This document shows, piece after piece, positions 10,700 through 23,154 of a DNA stretch of 64,000 bases. Below the pieces are notes generated by a model. It was not told the origin of the DNA and made no database searches. It worked only from the letters and a program-made list of their open reading frames with translations. Source of the DNA: Lepeophtheirus salmonis (Eukaryota > Arthropoda > Copepoda > Siphonostomatoida > Caligidae); the NCBI RefSeq assembly GCF_016086655.4, contig NC_052139.2, forward strand, positions 2,976,001 to 3,040,000. Direction: 5' to 3'. The position numbers and the translations under genes are program-made. The first letter of the stretch is position 1, and the number at the start of each line of letters is the position of its first letter.

Positions 10700-13600
10700 T
10701 TTTAATCATTATGCTTCGATTGTGGTCAGATTAAGACATTCAAGACTGAAACTATAAAAAGTCAAATCCAAGATCTTAAAAATCGATCTTAGACCCAGGA
10801 CCAATCTTTAAATCACAACAATACTACATATAATAAAGAACCATATTTAAAGAAATATATATATATATATATATTACGGCTCTCAGAACATTTATGATAA
10901 GGTATTGCATATTTAAAAATGAAATTTTTTTATTTTTGTGACAAAATTAATCATATTTCCACAACTTTTGCCTTCTCAAGTCTAAATTTTCTGGTTAAAT
11001 ACTATAAACTCTTATTTGTTATTATTAAACACTATATTGGAAATAGTCGTTTAGAATATAAGACGTCAACATGCATTCAAAGTATGTAAATATCATTTCA
11101 TATGTAGGACACTTAGTATTATATATTCAACGGATTTTCTACCTTTTATAGGATTAAACCAACTTGCCTTCTTAACTACTGGAGCCAATTAAAATAGGAA
11201 GATGTAATACATTTAAAGTATGTTATTTCTTTTAGAAAATGAAATGTTTAATTACAATAACTTTTATTTTAAATTGAAATTCTTTAATATAAGACGACCA
11301 ATTTTCTTATAAAGATTAAGTTATGGTTAAAAAAATTCTAGTGTAATAATTGGCTTTGGTATGAGTTGTCCTACATTTCGACAATTTGGGATTTTGATTG
11401 TCAAACAAGTAAAATCTATCGGTGTAGTAAAAGAAATACAGATGTCATAACTGTCTATTTCTTCTGAAAAATTTATAACTTATTCAAAAATATCACTATA
11501 TGTAATGTTTTGCTAAAATTTTTGGATTAAATTATGAAATGCCCGTTCATTCAGATAAACTACTATTTTTTTAAAATAAAAATATATTTTTTGACAATTG
11601 GTAGCAAATCTCTTGATAAAAGATGTTGTGATATTTTTATTATTCATATTACGTCAGCGATTTTCTGTCAACTGATAATTCCTTGATGATTCTATTAATC
11701 CCATTACAAAAAAGAACAGTTTGAAAAATGTCAGAATCATCATCTTATAGGATACACGTTTTGAATAATGAACAAATAATAATTATAATTGATGACCAAA
11801 AGAATCCTCAACAATCAAGTATCAAATGAACAAAGAAATATGATGATTAATTGTACCTTTTGGTTGTGCCTCATATGTGTGTATCATATGCAAAAAAAAA
11901 GAAAAAAAAAATGAAACCCCCTACAACTTTACAATTGAATTTGTTTCGCAGAATTAAAAAAAAACGATGCTGTATCTTTATTTATTTGATACTACATAGT
12001 TAATTTATTGATACTTAATTTTGCAACATGATGAACCCATAGAGAATAAAAAGCCTAGATCAGACAAGGTGTGTGCAAATCGGAGCCTATTATTTCATCT
12101 GATAAAAGGAATTACTGTAAAGATACTCTATAGACGATAGTTTCGGGTTCAAAACCACCCTGTCTGAGATACAGATACGAGCAAGAATTGAAGGGATCGT
12201 AAATGATCCTATAAACAATATTACTAAAAAATTATGTATAATTTATTTCGAATAATATTTATTCAATTTAAAATATAGCATTACCTCAAATACGAGCAGG
12301 AATTCACAGTTTTCTGATCCAGGTTGGTTCGGATCTTTAAACATACATATTTACATAATTTTGATAACCAAACCTTCAGATCCAGATCCAAAACCAAAAT
12401 GAGATTGACATTGGTGTCAAATGTTTTTTCCATTTTACCGAAAGTTCGAACCTCAATATATGAGATTTGGAATAAAGTTTCATTTATAGCATAACTGTTG
12501 ATGTAGATGTGGCTCCAAGCACTCATCTAGATTAATGGAGTATCGAAGTTTGATATAAAATAATATTTTTAAAGAATAAGTATTATGCAATACTACAAGC
12601 ATTTTAAGATCAGGAAAATCGCCAGAATCTTTTTTATGATCTGTAAAAGTTGGAATTCCTGTAGCCGGTTCGGATTTGTCTCCAACACCTATTCAATCTG
12701 TGCCTGTGGATATAATAGACTGTTCGTTGGTCAATGGTACGAACTACATAGAATTTAAATGATGGATTTTTTCTACTGAGAGGGCCTTGAAACCCAAGAC
12801 ATTATTAAGGAAACCCCCAGGCAAATGGAATCTGTGAATTGCTATTCTATCTACTGTCCCTACCCTCATATGAATTAATGGTAAATGTATTCCATTTTTT
12901 TTAGAAATTCGTGATTAAGTTTTTTTTTAATTACCTTTTGTCAAACATTTGACAGAGCATCATCAATTGATATACTTAATATACCTCAGTCTTTACATTT
13001 CTTTGGATTAGGACTGGCGGAACACATAAATATAAGTACCCAAGCCAGATCAGAGCATAAAATCCTTAAACAGGAATTGGAAAAGCTTCCAAAGTACTCC
13101 ATGACATATTTTCTACAAGATTTATTGACTTGGAGCCAAAAATGTATTCCTCCTATATCGACCATTTTACTTAAATAACGAATAAAACAGTCCACTTCGA
13201 TCATTTCAGGTTTAAATTATAAATATACATTTATATTATATACAGATATGACGAAATTGTAGAAAATTAAATATCCAGGTACAAGGATTTCATAATTTTA
13301 CCCTTGGGTAAGATGGAAAGAAACAGATTGCATTAACATTTATAAGCAAAGAATAGGATAAAGACAAAGTTTATATATATTTAGTAATATTTTTTTAAAA
13401 CTTGAGGAATGGTTTTTCCGGATCTGGATTTGACTTTGGAAAAAACTCGTAAATCAAATATAGAATGTTGATTGCATAAGTATAGCATCAAATTAAATAA
13501 CTTAATAGTTATCGTGATATAATTTTAGTTGATATTTATGCAGATGGATTTTTTCAACAAAACATCAAATGGACTTATGACGGTTAGATTGAGTTTTAAC

Positions 13601-14930
13601 GTTAAGACTCTCGAGTCGACAACAAATAGTATGAAAATTATGATATGTGAGAACTTTTCTTAAGACTCGGACTCGGATATAAAGACTCCAAACTTGACTA
13701 AGACTTGTAAAAAAATGACTACTGAATATCTCTACCGCCACCAGCTGTTAAAAAAACAAAACCACTAATTTATTCTCGAACTAATCTCGTTATGTATGCC
13801 ATGTAACGACCTTTCGCCTGTAGCCTGTATTTTTGCTCAACTATCAAAACTGTCTCGCTACCACTTAACACATGCCCCTTGACTCCCGTAGTCAGACCAG
13901 CCTTATTACAATCTTAGAGTAAACAAATAATTTGTTCAGTGTTTTTTATTATTGACTTAAACATGTCTAAGAAATATTAGTGTGTATACAGAAAAAAAAC
14001 ATATAATGGGGTTCTTCTATTCTTAATTTTTGTTTAATATTGTTTTTATGTTGATGCAAAACATATATAGATATAAAAGTAATGATATTTTTTTCCATTT
14101 CAGCTGATTCATTTTTCATTTCCACAACCATGAGAAATGCATCAGAGTAATAAATTAAGAGAAAAAAGGTCTTTATACGTAATTTATCAAATATATTATG
14201 GTATTGAGTGTATAAAAAAACGAATACTAAAGGGGGGAGAGAATACCTGAAAGCAATAAGAGAGAAAAGGATGAAGAGAGGAAAAAATATCTATTTTTCA
14301 TAATGTCTATGTAATACCCCGAATAAAGTTTTGGGTGTAGTTTTCAAAAATGAATAGTAACAACAATAATAATAATAAAAGTGCTTTATCCACCACTACA
14401 CACAGTACTGAAGGATCACGATAAGAGAAAAAGAGGATAATCATCATCATCATCCAACCTATCAAAAGTACTTATTCTTCATTCTCCTCAAGAGTCTCAT
14501 TAATCATGGAGAGAGAACAATTAATTTTTGGTTTAAATCCAAGGGATTTTAAAGATTATTTTATGTATATAATATTTATATGTACATATAGTATACCTAC
14601 TTGAAAGGAACTATATATACACATATATTATAAAGACATAATCAATTTACTCGACTCCTACTCGATTATATATAAATATATAGTACCAGGTCCAAGTCTA
14701 CTTGCATAAAAAGACGAACAGTGACTTTGTACACTCTATCTAACTATGTAGGTTTGATCCATTAACCTATATTAAAAAGAAAAAAAATTTACATCAATTT
14801 GGTAGGGTTGTAAATCCGAAGATCTTTTTTGCGTGTAATTCCTGTTGGCAACTTGACTATTTTCTGTTCATAAAGCTGTACTCATTAAAATTTTATTCTG
14901 AAGGAGCATACAGTAAAAAGATTAACTACA
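10700..14930. other. Long non-coding stretch with simple repeats
   Basis: No transposase or host coding motif was recognised. An (AT)n run lies at about 10854-10874, (AAT)n near 14361-14380 and (ATC)n near 14440-14454. Around 13600-13710 there are repeated GACTCGGACTCGG-type words that also occur near 33900-34100. Minus frames at 12281-12526 (81 codons) and 12986-13204 (72 codons) have mixed amino-acid content but match nothing I know. Confidence 0.5.
10854..10874. repeat. (AT)n microsatellite
   Basis: An uninterrupted alternating AT run of about 20 bases. Confidence 0.85.
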
Positions 14931-14934
14931 AGAG

Positions 14935-14990
14935 GGTGCGCTCATGAAACAGGAAAAGTAACGCTGAGGGTTACCGGGTGTTCTATTTGA
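14935..14990 (-). repeat. Dispersed repeat family R1, partial copy f
   Basis: GCTCATGAAACAGGAAAAGTAACGCTGAGG is the complement of the R1 CCTCAGCGTTACT...ATGAGC blocks. The remainder is not convincing, so this is probably a truncated copy. Confidence 0.45.
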
Positions 14991-15121
14991 ATATGAGCAA
15001 TTACTGATTCAATAATTAATTAAGGTTGAGCTATTGAAATTAGTTCATATTTCGATATATTAAAGCACAAACAATTAGTTACATAACGAAACAAAAGGTG
15101 ATATAGTCCAAATTGGATTTG

Positions 15122-15591
15122 AATGAGTTAAATAAAACAACCCATACAAATTTCCTCAAGTCTATAACGACTCAAGCAAGAGATCTCGAGGTTTCATAGC
15201 AGGCTATCCAGAAAGATATCAAAAAATTGTCTGGAAAGAGCATTGTGAGGGTCGAATGTGTACTTTTAAAACCAACAATGAATGACACTCATTTTCTACT
15301 TTGAAAGACTCTTTTGAGTACTTTTGAACTCATTTATGACACTTTTGAACCCTATAGCCCGGATGATAATTCTCTTGACTACTACTTTTTTGTTCATGTC
15401 GAGGGTAATGCTTACAGTGTCTATCATCCAAACACCAAGGCCCTCAAACCCACTGTCAGCCAGCACTGAGAAGCCATAACAGAGGACTACATCCACAGCT
15501 GGTGATATGCCTTCCACCGCCACATGGAAGCAATCATTACTGCTAAGGCGGCTATATTATTAAGAGTGCTCAGACGCATATCTATTTATAG
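15122..15591 (+). pseudogene. Mariner-type transposase relic, catalytic middle missing
   Basis: A Tc1/mariner-superfamily transposase (cut-and-paste DNA transposition) reduced to its two ends. Near 15170 the frame reads QARDLEVS, a stop, then KDIKKLSGKSIVRVE, which looks like the second helix-turn-helix of this family followed by its linker. After a short degenerate join (about 15290-15340) the C-terminal block follows: SPDDNSLDYYFFVHVEG, KALKPTVSQH, a stop, EDYIHSW, a stop, and HMEAIITAKAAI. Members normally have a QxxxAPxH block and a first catalytic Asp between these parts, and neither is present. In-frame stops include TAG near 15190, TGA near 15302 and two in the C-terminal part. The 3' flank to about 15680 (TTGAAGTTTAAAATTCAAAGTGTTT...TTTTAATGGACC) is shared with the 26.7 kb relic, so both belong to one subfamily. 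Confidence 0.85.
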
Positions 15592-15699
15592 TATTCACTT
15601 ACTTAAATTCTATTGTAAACTAATCAATTTTGAAGTTTAAAATTCAAAGTGTTTAGGTTTTAATGGACCACTCGGTATAACTTGTTGAATTCGGTGTAG

Positions 15700-17970
15700 A
15701 ATTGTAACCGGAGTAATTCCTGTTGGTGAACAAGATTAGAGATAATTTCTGGGGTATCCAATCATTGTCCTCAATTTTTCTTACTTATTCCTTTTAAAAT
15801 ATGATTTTTTTAACTTCTTGAAGCATTAAGGTATTTTAAATTGAAACCTTCTGCAGTATTTTGGAGGAGTTTCATTTTTCATATCTGCATTCTTATAATA
15901 TCGATTATGTATTATTCTTGGATTGGGTATTTCAAGCTTGGAAGTGAACATTCTTACAAAACTGCAAGCTTGATATTAAGAAACAAAGGCACTGGCTTGT
16001 TCGTGCTTGTTAAAACCTGGCTTATTAGAGTTAACTTTGCCATTCATAGCACAAGTCATCCAAATTTTACTTTAACGACATCTTTTGAACTCCATATTAA
16101 ATCATCGTTGACGCACTGATTACGTTTTGTAATTATTTTTTTATCATCAAATCTGGTTTTCGTGAATATTGATGTATTTTAATTTAAGGGTTGATATAGG
16201 AAGAACAAAATTTGCGTAGAAAAAATATAATAGAACATTTTGATAGTTTCAGTTTTCCTGGCAAAAGGCTTAAGGCACTTTATTAATAAAAAAAACAAAA
16301 AAAAACTCATGGACTTTTACTGAATATGTCGATGCGAAGTATAGTTATAAAGAAGGGAAATTGAGCTCATTTGGAGTGAAAATTAACTTTTCTGGTAAAC
16401 TTGTACTTGTTTTAATTTACAAATTGTTAACATTCAGAGGAGTAGTAAATTTTTAAACGCCGAATGCTTTCATTATCTCTTCTCTAATTATAACCATAAT
16501 ACGGTTAATACAGAGGTATTACATTACAGAGTATTACAGAGGTAACAATGCCTCATGACAAATTATCTAATTGGAAAAAAATTGAAAGTATCCTAATCCA
16601 TTGTTTCTATAAGACAGCTTTAATATAAGCTGTCTCCCAATTTAGATAGTTGTTTAAACTGAAGAAACAAATATGTACTAATCAAAATAACAACAAGCTA
16701 AGCTAATTCTTATTAAGATTTGCTTTAGAGAGACCAAAAATTACATTTAAAGTTGGCAAAAACTCCTCAAGGCAATATGGTGATAAATTAGTTTATATTT
16801 AAAAGGTCATATTGGAGCAAAATAATGTGTCATAAATCCAATGAAGGTATTAAATTAGTGATAAATTATCTAAATATTTCTACTCATCATTTAAATTAAA
16901 ATAAAAATTCCCTAGTTAACTGAAATAGCCTATAGCAATACTGTGGATTTTTATTATTATAGAATAAAATATATATTGAAATTTATTATTTTTTGTTTAT
17001 TTATACCAAGATTACTTTTGTGTTGACGCAGCACCTTTATATTTATTTAGAATAAAACATGACATAAGAGCACTTTGTGGTAGCTATTTTTTTCCAAATT
17101 ACGAAAAAACTATGTTTATGAAACATTGGGTGGTTTATTTCCAAATTTCATTAGGAATTCATCCATTGATTTTTGCTCAAGATGTCTTTAATGTTGCTGT
17201 ATTACACTGTGAACAATGAACTAAACTTTGTAAGTATATATATAGGTACTTTGTAAAATTTTCTGACATTTCATAGTTGTAATGATATATTATAATGTGT
17301 AAGAGTAATAAATATTTATACTTTTGTTAATTAGTGATAATTAAAACGGAAAAAAGGTGTATGCAACATTTGAAGACAGGGAAACATACAAACATATGTA
17401 TATACATTAAAAAAGAGAGGAAAAAACAAAAATAATTAATGTACATCCATTTGAAAACAAAAATAATAGAATACAAATTATGTGAAAATCTGTCATGAAA
17501 AAATACATTTCTACTCAATAAATCATCAAGTTTTAATTTGTAAACTTATGTTATTGAAGTTATACCTTTGCAAGTTTTGTATTGGAACCGCTTATGGTAT
17601 ACAAAAAGTAACAGTTGTGGCTTATACGGATTTATATATATAGCCCGTCAAAAAAAACAAAAAAAACTAGAACTATTTTCTCAAAATTGAGTGCGTAGTA
17701 CATTTATATTCTTCAACAAATTGCCGTCTATTGAAATTGACAGATTTTATTTGAAAGGGGCCAAATTTAGTCAATTCAATAAAAGAAAAGTTTAAAACTA
17801 AAGCTAAAACTCTTATTTAACTTAAATTAAGCCATAAATTTGACTACAATGGTTGTAATTTACTCAAATGTCCTTATAGAATATTGGGATTTATATGAAG
17901 TAAAAAATAAATTTGGGATTTTCTAAATTTCTTGTTTTTCGTTCAATATTCATTTTGTGTTGGTACTCCT
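15700..17970. other. Non-coding stretch
   Basis: A 92-codon plus frame at 15841-16119 is open but matches no family. A block near 17168-17215 (TGATTTTTGCTCAAGATGT...) resembles the inner part of the transposon end at 28.4 kb but lacks the terminal CCCTGTA. Otherwise nothing is recognised. Confidence 0.45.
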
Positions 17971-17974
17971 CATA

Positions 17975-18003
17975 CAGGGCGTTCAGATAAAATTGGCACT
18001 TGC
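17975..18003 (+). repeat. Left terminal inverted repeat of mariner-type element
   Basis: CAGGGCGTTCAGATAAAATTGGCACTTG, directly preceded by TA. The CAGGG start is shared with the ends at 38000, 41291 and 63528, while the inner bases differ, indicating related but distinct subfamilies. Confidence 0.65.
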
Positions 18004-18090
18004 GTTGGTTAGCAATTTTGTTATTTTGAGCCTGTCTGTCTCTTTTTTTACCGCCAAAAACGTTGATGTATCAACAAACATTTAAGCATC

Positions 18091-18543
18091 ATGGCAACAG
18101 CTCTTCCAGATATAGATAAGATGAAATTTACAGAGGTGGATTTGTGCTACACCGTGTCGGTAACTTTAGTCCACCATAACATAGATATTTCATATCAAGA
18201 GCTCTTAAATGATGCTGGAGATCGGCTTTGGCTCGGCAACACAACTCAGCACCTTGTTTAGTCGCAGAAAAGTCTCTGAAGTGGCTGAGTGAGTACTGTT
18301 ATTACTTGATTGGGAAGGAAATATGGACCCCAGCTGTCTGAAAATAATCCTAGGGATTAATTTGTCTGGGACTATGTTAAATCTAATACAAATGGAACTA
18401 TCTCATGATATCACGGACTCTCTGATTGACTCAATTAAGGAGGCAATAGTCAACATGCCAAGAAACTACCTTGTCGACGCCTGTTCCTCCTCCAGGCTCC
18501 GATCCATGTTGTGATTGATGATGGAGATGGATACATCAAATGA
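18091..18543 (+). pseudogene. Mariner-type transposase relic
   Basis: ATG at 18091 opens with MATALPDIDKMKFTEVDLCY, a plausible N-terminus. The helix-turn-helix region and first catalytic Asp appear to be deleted. From about 18239 the second catalytic block reads QHNSAPCLVAEKSLKWLSE, where family members usually have QQD/QDxAPCH, so both the Asp and the His are replaced. After a frameshift near 18330 the C-terminal part reads DSLIDSIKEAIVNMPRNYL then VDACSS. After another frameshift it ends in DGDGYIK and a stop at 18541-18543. The protein cannot be functional. It is the same broad group as the minus-strand relic at 38.1 kb, which shares SLKWL and the -YIK terminus. Confidence 0.85.
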
Positions 18544-18649
18544 GCCCTTGCTCAACATTCATATGTACAGTTCAAGCTAATTTTTATGCAAATCCGTCAA
18601 AAATGTGGCCTCAGTGAGAATTTAAAGAACTTTTAATATTGTACATGTA

Positions 18650-19195
18650 TTATTATATATATCTTTGAAAAATGATTTATACATGTCTAAAAAATTACGT
18701 TATCAAAATTAGGTATATTTAATTATGGGTGTTTTAGGTTGAGGAACAGTTGAAATCATTAAACTGCCAAAATTGTTAATAACTTTGAGTAGAAACACAT
18801 CCTGTTGTTTATTACTTACATCTGTACTCCAATCCAAGTAGTTCTCAAATTCTATACAGTCTGAGTGCACTTACAATACTAAAGATACTTGTTAGTGCAG
18901 AATACAGGGGTGGTTTGAAAAGATTCCGACCCAACAAAGATAGAATATATTTTTTCAGCATTTTTATTTTTCAACAAAGTATCATTGTAACTTCCCCCAG
19001 CAATGCCTCCAATACTGTAACCTATCCAAATAGTTCGGGGCCTCATTTTCTACAAATTAATTCTTCACAAGAGACTTCTTGCTTTTGGCTCAATTACTTA
19101 GACACGTCAAATTTTAACAAAGCAAGCCTTTATATGTTTGCCATTCTTAGAGTTCTTTTAAAGGTTATGCTTTAAGAAAACAAACATTTAATGAC
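18650..19195. other. Non-coding stretch
   Basis: An 86-codon plus frame at 18915-19175 is open but matches no family. No repeat family recognised. Confidence 0.45.
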
Positions 19196-19198
19196 AGC

Positions 19199-19325
19199 TC
19201 GATACTCGATTTGGTCAATTTTCAAAAAACCCCTCACATCAACTCACTCAAATGACTGTTACATTACAACTGTGCGTCCAAAATGGCTGAAATTTTGGTG
19301 ACTAAATGTCAACAGAAGGTAGATA
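19199..19325 (+). repeat. Repeat family R3, copy b
   Basis: CTCGATACTCGATTTGGTC, a CACATCAACTCACTC block, ATGACTGTTAC, AACTGTGCGTCC, AAATGGCTGAAATTTTGGTG and TGTCAACAG occur in the same order as at 2938-3065. It lies about 100 bp from the transposase fragment at 19428-19605. Confidence 0.65.
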
Positions 19326-19427
19326 GATGTAACTAGTTTTTATTGATGTCGGAAACTTTTCAGACTACACTTCATATATATGAGATGTAGTAAAAATAAA
19401 TACATTAATTTGAAAAAAAAAAAATTG

Positions 19428-19605
19428 TTATAAAATTATTTTTCCATTAATGTTTATCTCTTTGGCAAACATAACACTGCTTTCATGACAGTCGGACTCG
19501 ACAATTTCCATTGTTTTGTCCACATTTTCGACAATTGGTCTTCCAGTGCGTCGTGCATATTTGATGTCAAAATTACCGACAAAGCCAAAATTATGCGTGA
19601 TAAGA
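19428..19605 (-). pseudogene. Mariner transposase N-terminal fragment
   Basis: The minus strand reads NFDIKYARRTGRPIVENVD followed by KTMEIVESDCHESSVMFAKE. This matches the segment between the two helix-turn-helix motifs of mariner transposases (a GRP linker followed by a helix-turn-helix with an ESDxHxSSxxIAxEL pattern). It is open from about 19605 to a stop at 19428-19430, after which the homology is lost. The catalytic domain is absent. The wording of this linker differs from the other relics here and resembles the classical mariner/Mos1-Hsmar group, a family-level judgement made from memory. Confidence 0.8.
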
Positions 19606-19609
19606 TGTT

Positions 19610-22230
19610 AAATTACTACAACCGTAATAACTATGTACATTTGCAGCTGCCTGGCTTTTTTTTTCCAAAGAAAAGTTGCAAAATATGTTATATTTTCTAT
19701 TTGCTTGTATCCATCTTTGACGCGTCCTCAAACGATACAGAGTTAAATAATTACAAAACTGTCTACTATTTTTTTTAGTACGGAATCTTATCTTTCTTGT
19801 GTCATTAATCGTAAACCGATCGTCGGATAAAATGCAAGTTACTCTTTACTAAAGTCATCTATTAGGAAAATAATGGATTGCTTTTTACAGTATTAAATTC
19901 TTATAGAATAGATTTAATACATAAAAAAGTAACATCAACCCATTTTTAAATCTTTTTTAGTTTTTCTTATAATTTAATCTGAATTAATTTGTATTAATCA
20001 ACTAATTATATTAAATAATTTATCGAGATTAATCCTTAACAGGTTATTTGCATTGAAAAATTAAATGGACATTATTAAATAAAAATCATAAACCAGGTTC
20101 CATTGAAATGCCCATATAATGGAAAAAAATAAGTCACATAAATCAAATTCGGGATCTAGACCATTAAAATCTAAGCTATAGTCATTGCAACATATAATTC
20201 CCGAAATTGAAAAGACAAAATGATATCATTGGGATTAGTATGTTTATTTCTAAAATTCCTTGTCTAGTAGCATTTTGTCTTAAAAATTGAATATCGACGT
20301 TTGATGAATAAAAGAGAGGAAAAAAAAAAAAAATATTTAGAAAATATCAGATATTGAAGTTAAAAATCAATTTTAATTTGTCAAATTTAAAAGCCAACAA
20401 ATTTTGAAACAAATTTCTAAAATCTTAATTTATCCAATATTTCATAAGAAGTGCATTTTTTTAAATCTAAAAAAAGACAAAAAAAAGCAATTTTCACCGA
20501 TTTATTTTTTAGCCGATAACTGATTTGATTTTTGATAAAATAAGGAAGCTTTTTCTATTTATAACTGTTTTTTCAGACGTCAGTTACTTTTAGATTTATA
20601 ACGCAATAATGTATCTAGTCTCTTTCAGCTCCAACAAAAAAAAACTTCCTTATGATTTGGGTATAGCCCCCTTATACCCTTTAGGGTATGATTCCCCCTC
20701 GGAAATCTCTATAGAGCCCTACTTCTTATTTGTTTAATCTTTCAAGAATTTTGTCAAGTATGATTTGATAGTTCTACTTTGCCTTTTTGTCCGATACTCC
20801 AGCTTATATTGACCTGACGACTCATGGACATACAATAGCAGTAATCAGAAAGGCTCCTTAGGGCAATGAGAGGCAGGGTTTTACTTTCTCGATTCTCCCC
20901 CAAAATCGACCTTTTACTAGGTTTATTTACCAAAATTTTTGTGTCAGCGCAGTAAAGCCGTGGAATAGAAACAAAGAGGTGGAATATCAGAGACAGAAGG
21001 AGGAATGTAAAATGAGCCAGAGGAACAACAGGTTAGGGGTGAGACAGAGGGAATACAAAGGAAGTTTTAGTTTGACTGAAAAGAAACCTTTGACATCAGA
21101 GGTCCAAAAAAAAATATAATGGGCACATTCTTGGTTATTTTAAATCAAAAACAGACTTCAATAAAGTTTTTTTTTTGTTTAGTGTCTGACTTTTCTTTAA
21201 TTTTTATTCAAATCGGTTATTTGTATGTTGAACCTATTTACAATATATTTAAAGTTGTCTTAAATTACCTTACAGATGTATGTTCCTAACTGCGCCCATC
21301 TAAAATGTAAGTATTTTTAGACAAAAAACAATTTGCAACTACAAAAATACACATACAGAAACCATTATAATGAATGATGGCTAAATAAATTATTTTGCTG
21401 CTCCTACTGAGCGGAAATTGTACATTAGACATAAAAGGCCATTCTACATAGTTAAACATAACATATGAATGTGTTTCTCCCTTATTATATATTTTTTGTA
21501 TGAAGAAGTTTTTTGATATGCAAAAATGTTTGTATATAAGCAGCGAAAACTGAAAAATAATGATTTTTTCCGTTTTATCTATTAACTATTTAAAGTAATA
21601 ATTTTTTTCAACATTTCTAATGTCTCTAATAATTATTTATAGTGATCATAGTGCGTAACAACAAAAAAAGAATACAAAAAAACATAACAGAAAATAAGAT
21701 TATGACTCTTATAGTGGTGTGCCTAATGACACTTCGTGACAACAATGTATTATTCATTAAAAACACACACTAGACACAATACAAAAAAACAACAACACAT
21801 AAAGTAAATATTAAATAATCTTTATGGTTAACTTAAAGAAGAGTCTTGATATTTTTTTTCACTCTTTCTATGTATATAAAAAATTCATATCTTCGAAATA
21901 GTATATTTTATATTTATTTCTACCTATGTATGTCACTAGAATGTTTTTACAAGTCAAGATCATTCTGGAAGGTACTCATATTGTAACCACTTGCTCTTCC
22001 TATTACCAAATAATAGTTTAGCTTTTTTCATTATAACACAACCGGGTTCATAGTTTAAATGTAGACCCTTACAAAAGAAAACAATAAGAAAAAAAATGGG
22101 ATGAATGGATAATTATAAAGATTTAGAATGTTCATTGACCTTTCTCTTAAATTTTGAAATAATTTTGTAATTTGAATTAATAATTTCAATTGATTAAAAC
22201 CAGATCAGATAATAAGGTAATACAGATAAC
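19610..22230. other. Non-coding stretch
   Basis: No coding motif recognised. At 20674-20689 there is a small hairpin, ATACCC-TTTA-GGGTAT. The region 20980-21080 on the plus strand is unusually purine-rich. Poly-A/T tracts are frequent. Confidence 0.5.
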
Positions 22231-22234
22231 TGTA

Positions 22235-22490
22235 TTACGTCGCTGCAAGGGGCTAGGGCGGAGGAAAGTCCTATACTCCCATCGCTCTAGTGTTAAGACT
22301 CAATTACTTCCTCCTCCCTCAAATATTTATTCACCCCAAAAGAACCCCCCACAACACCAAAGACGAACATGTCAGTCAGATTAAGAAGGGAATCTAGGAT
22401 CCTCGATGTGACAAAGTGGCAATGTCTTTGTCTTTATCGCCCTTTCAACTTTGTATAGAGACTGATATTGATGATGGAGGTAAATTTAAT
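22235..22490. other. Local GC-richer island, possible promoter or first exon
   Basis: Base composition shifts clearly here, with several CpG dinucleotides and C-rich runs (for example CTTCCTCCTCCCTC). An ATG at 22369 opens MSVRLRRESRILDVTKWQCL and stops after about 30 codons. A GAG/GTAAAT sequence near 22481 could serve as a splice donor. It could equally be an unrecognised repeat. No function is inferred. Confidence 0.25.
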
Positions 22491-22494
22491 GAAA

Positions 22495-22850
22495 AAAATA
22501 TATCAAGCTTTCAAACTATAGTTTTTTTTTAAATCTTATAACTGGTAAGTGAGAAAATTACAATTAAAAAAACAAAACATTTTCGCAGCACAAATAATTT
22601 GCATATCCTGTAAGCACATAAATACTTTTTTTATAATATTTAAATGCTTGATCGATGAATATGAGGCATTTTGTATAAAATTCATTTAGAGTAAGCTAAA
22701 CACCCCTAAAGTTTTGAAAATTGGAAAAACGTGGTTTTATTACAGCTTGCTAGTAAAGTTAAGAAATTATGTTCAGTTAAACCTCTATCAAAAGGTTTAT
22801 TTATAAATATTTATGATGAATCATTTTGTAAGTCTCTAGAAGCATAGTAA
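22495..22850. other. Non-coding stretch
   Basis: Nothing recognised. Confidence 0.5.
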
Positions 22851-22851
22851 A

Positions 22852-23150
22852 AACATTTAAATGAAATGTAGTCTATTTTTCTGTTCATCTGCGTATCCCA
22901 GCCAATGTGCCGAATATTGATTTTTATAGAATTTTGCAAATACGTTTTTTTTAATACTTAGATTAACAAAGAAAGTGTACACTTGGATTACCTTAACGAC
23001 CTTTTTTGAGGACAAAAATCCCTATTTTTGTAAATAAATAATAAAAATTTAAAAATAAAAAAATGACAACGGAAATTTAGTAGGAGTTAATTTAAAAAAA
23101 AAAAAAAAATGAACCCAAAGGTCATATGAAGGACGCTGTAAACAATAAAA
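22852..23150 (+). repeat. Repeat family R4, copy a
   Basis: Matches the reverse complement of 25655-25990. Shared blocks in order: AATGAAATGTAG, a CATCTGCGTATCC-like block, TTGGATTACCTTAACGACC followed by TTTTTTG, GGAAATTTAGTAG and TCATATGAAGG. An AT-rich linker between blocks varies in length. Non-coding. Confidence 0.7.
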
Positions 23151-23154
23151 TATA

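Larger units (their letters stand above)
17973..18640 (+). mobile_element. Mariner-type element, deleted, with one recognisable end
   Basis: The left end is TA followed by CAGGGCGTTCAGATAAAATT at 17973, the TA-target plus CAGGG terminus typical of several mariner-like elements. The transposase relic inside starts at ATG 18091. The expected matching right end is not evident near 18600-18640, so that boundary is estimated from similarity to the 38.0 kb element, whose region after the stop codon resembles 18540-18600. Confidence 0.7.

Noticed and set aside
12130..12180. Possible tRNA gene (GGGTTCAAAACCACC resembling a B box)
   Set aside because: No A box, acceptor stem or anticodon arm could be folded around it.
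15296..15523. A 75-codon minus-strand frame
   Set aside because: Antisense to the mariner relic at 15122-15591, whose plus-strand reading matches known motifs.
18100..18560. Considered as a host exon because of its protein-like composition
   Set aside because: The motifs NSAPCLVAEKSLKWL and the DSLIDSIKEAI helices place it in a mariner-type transposase.
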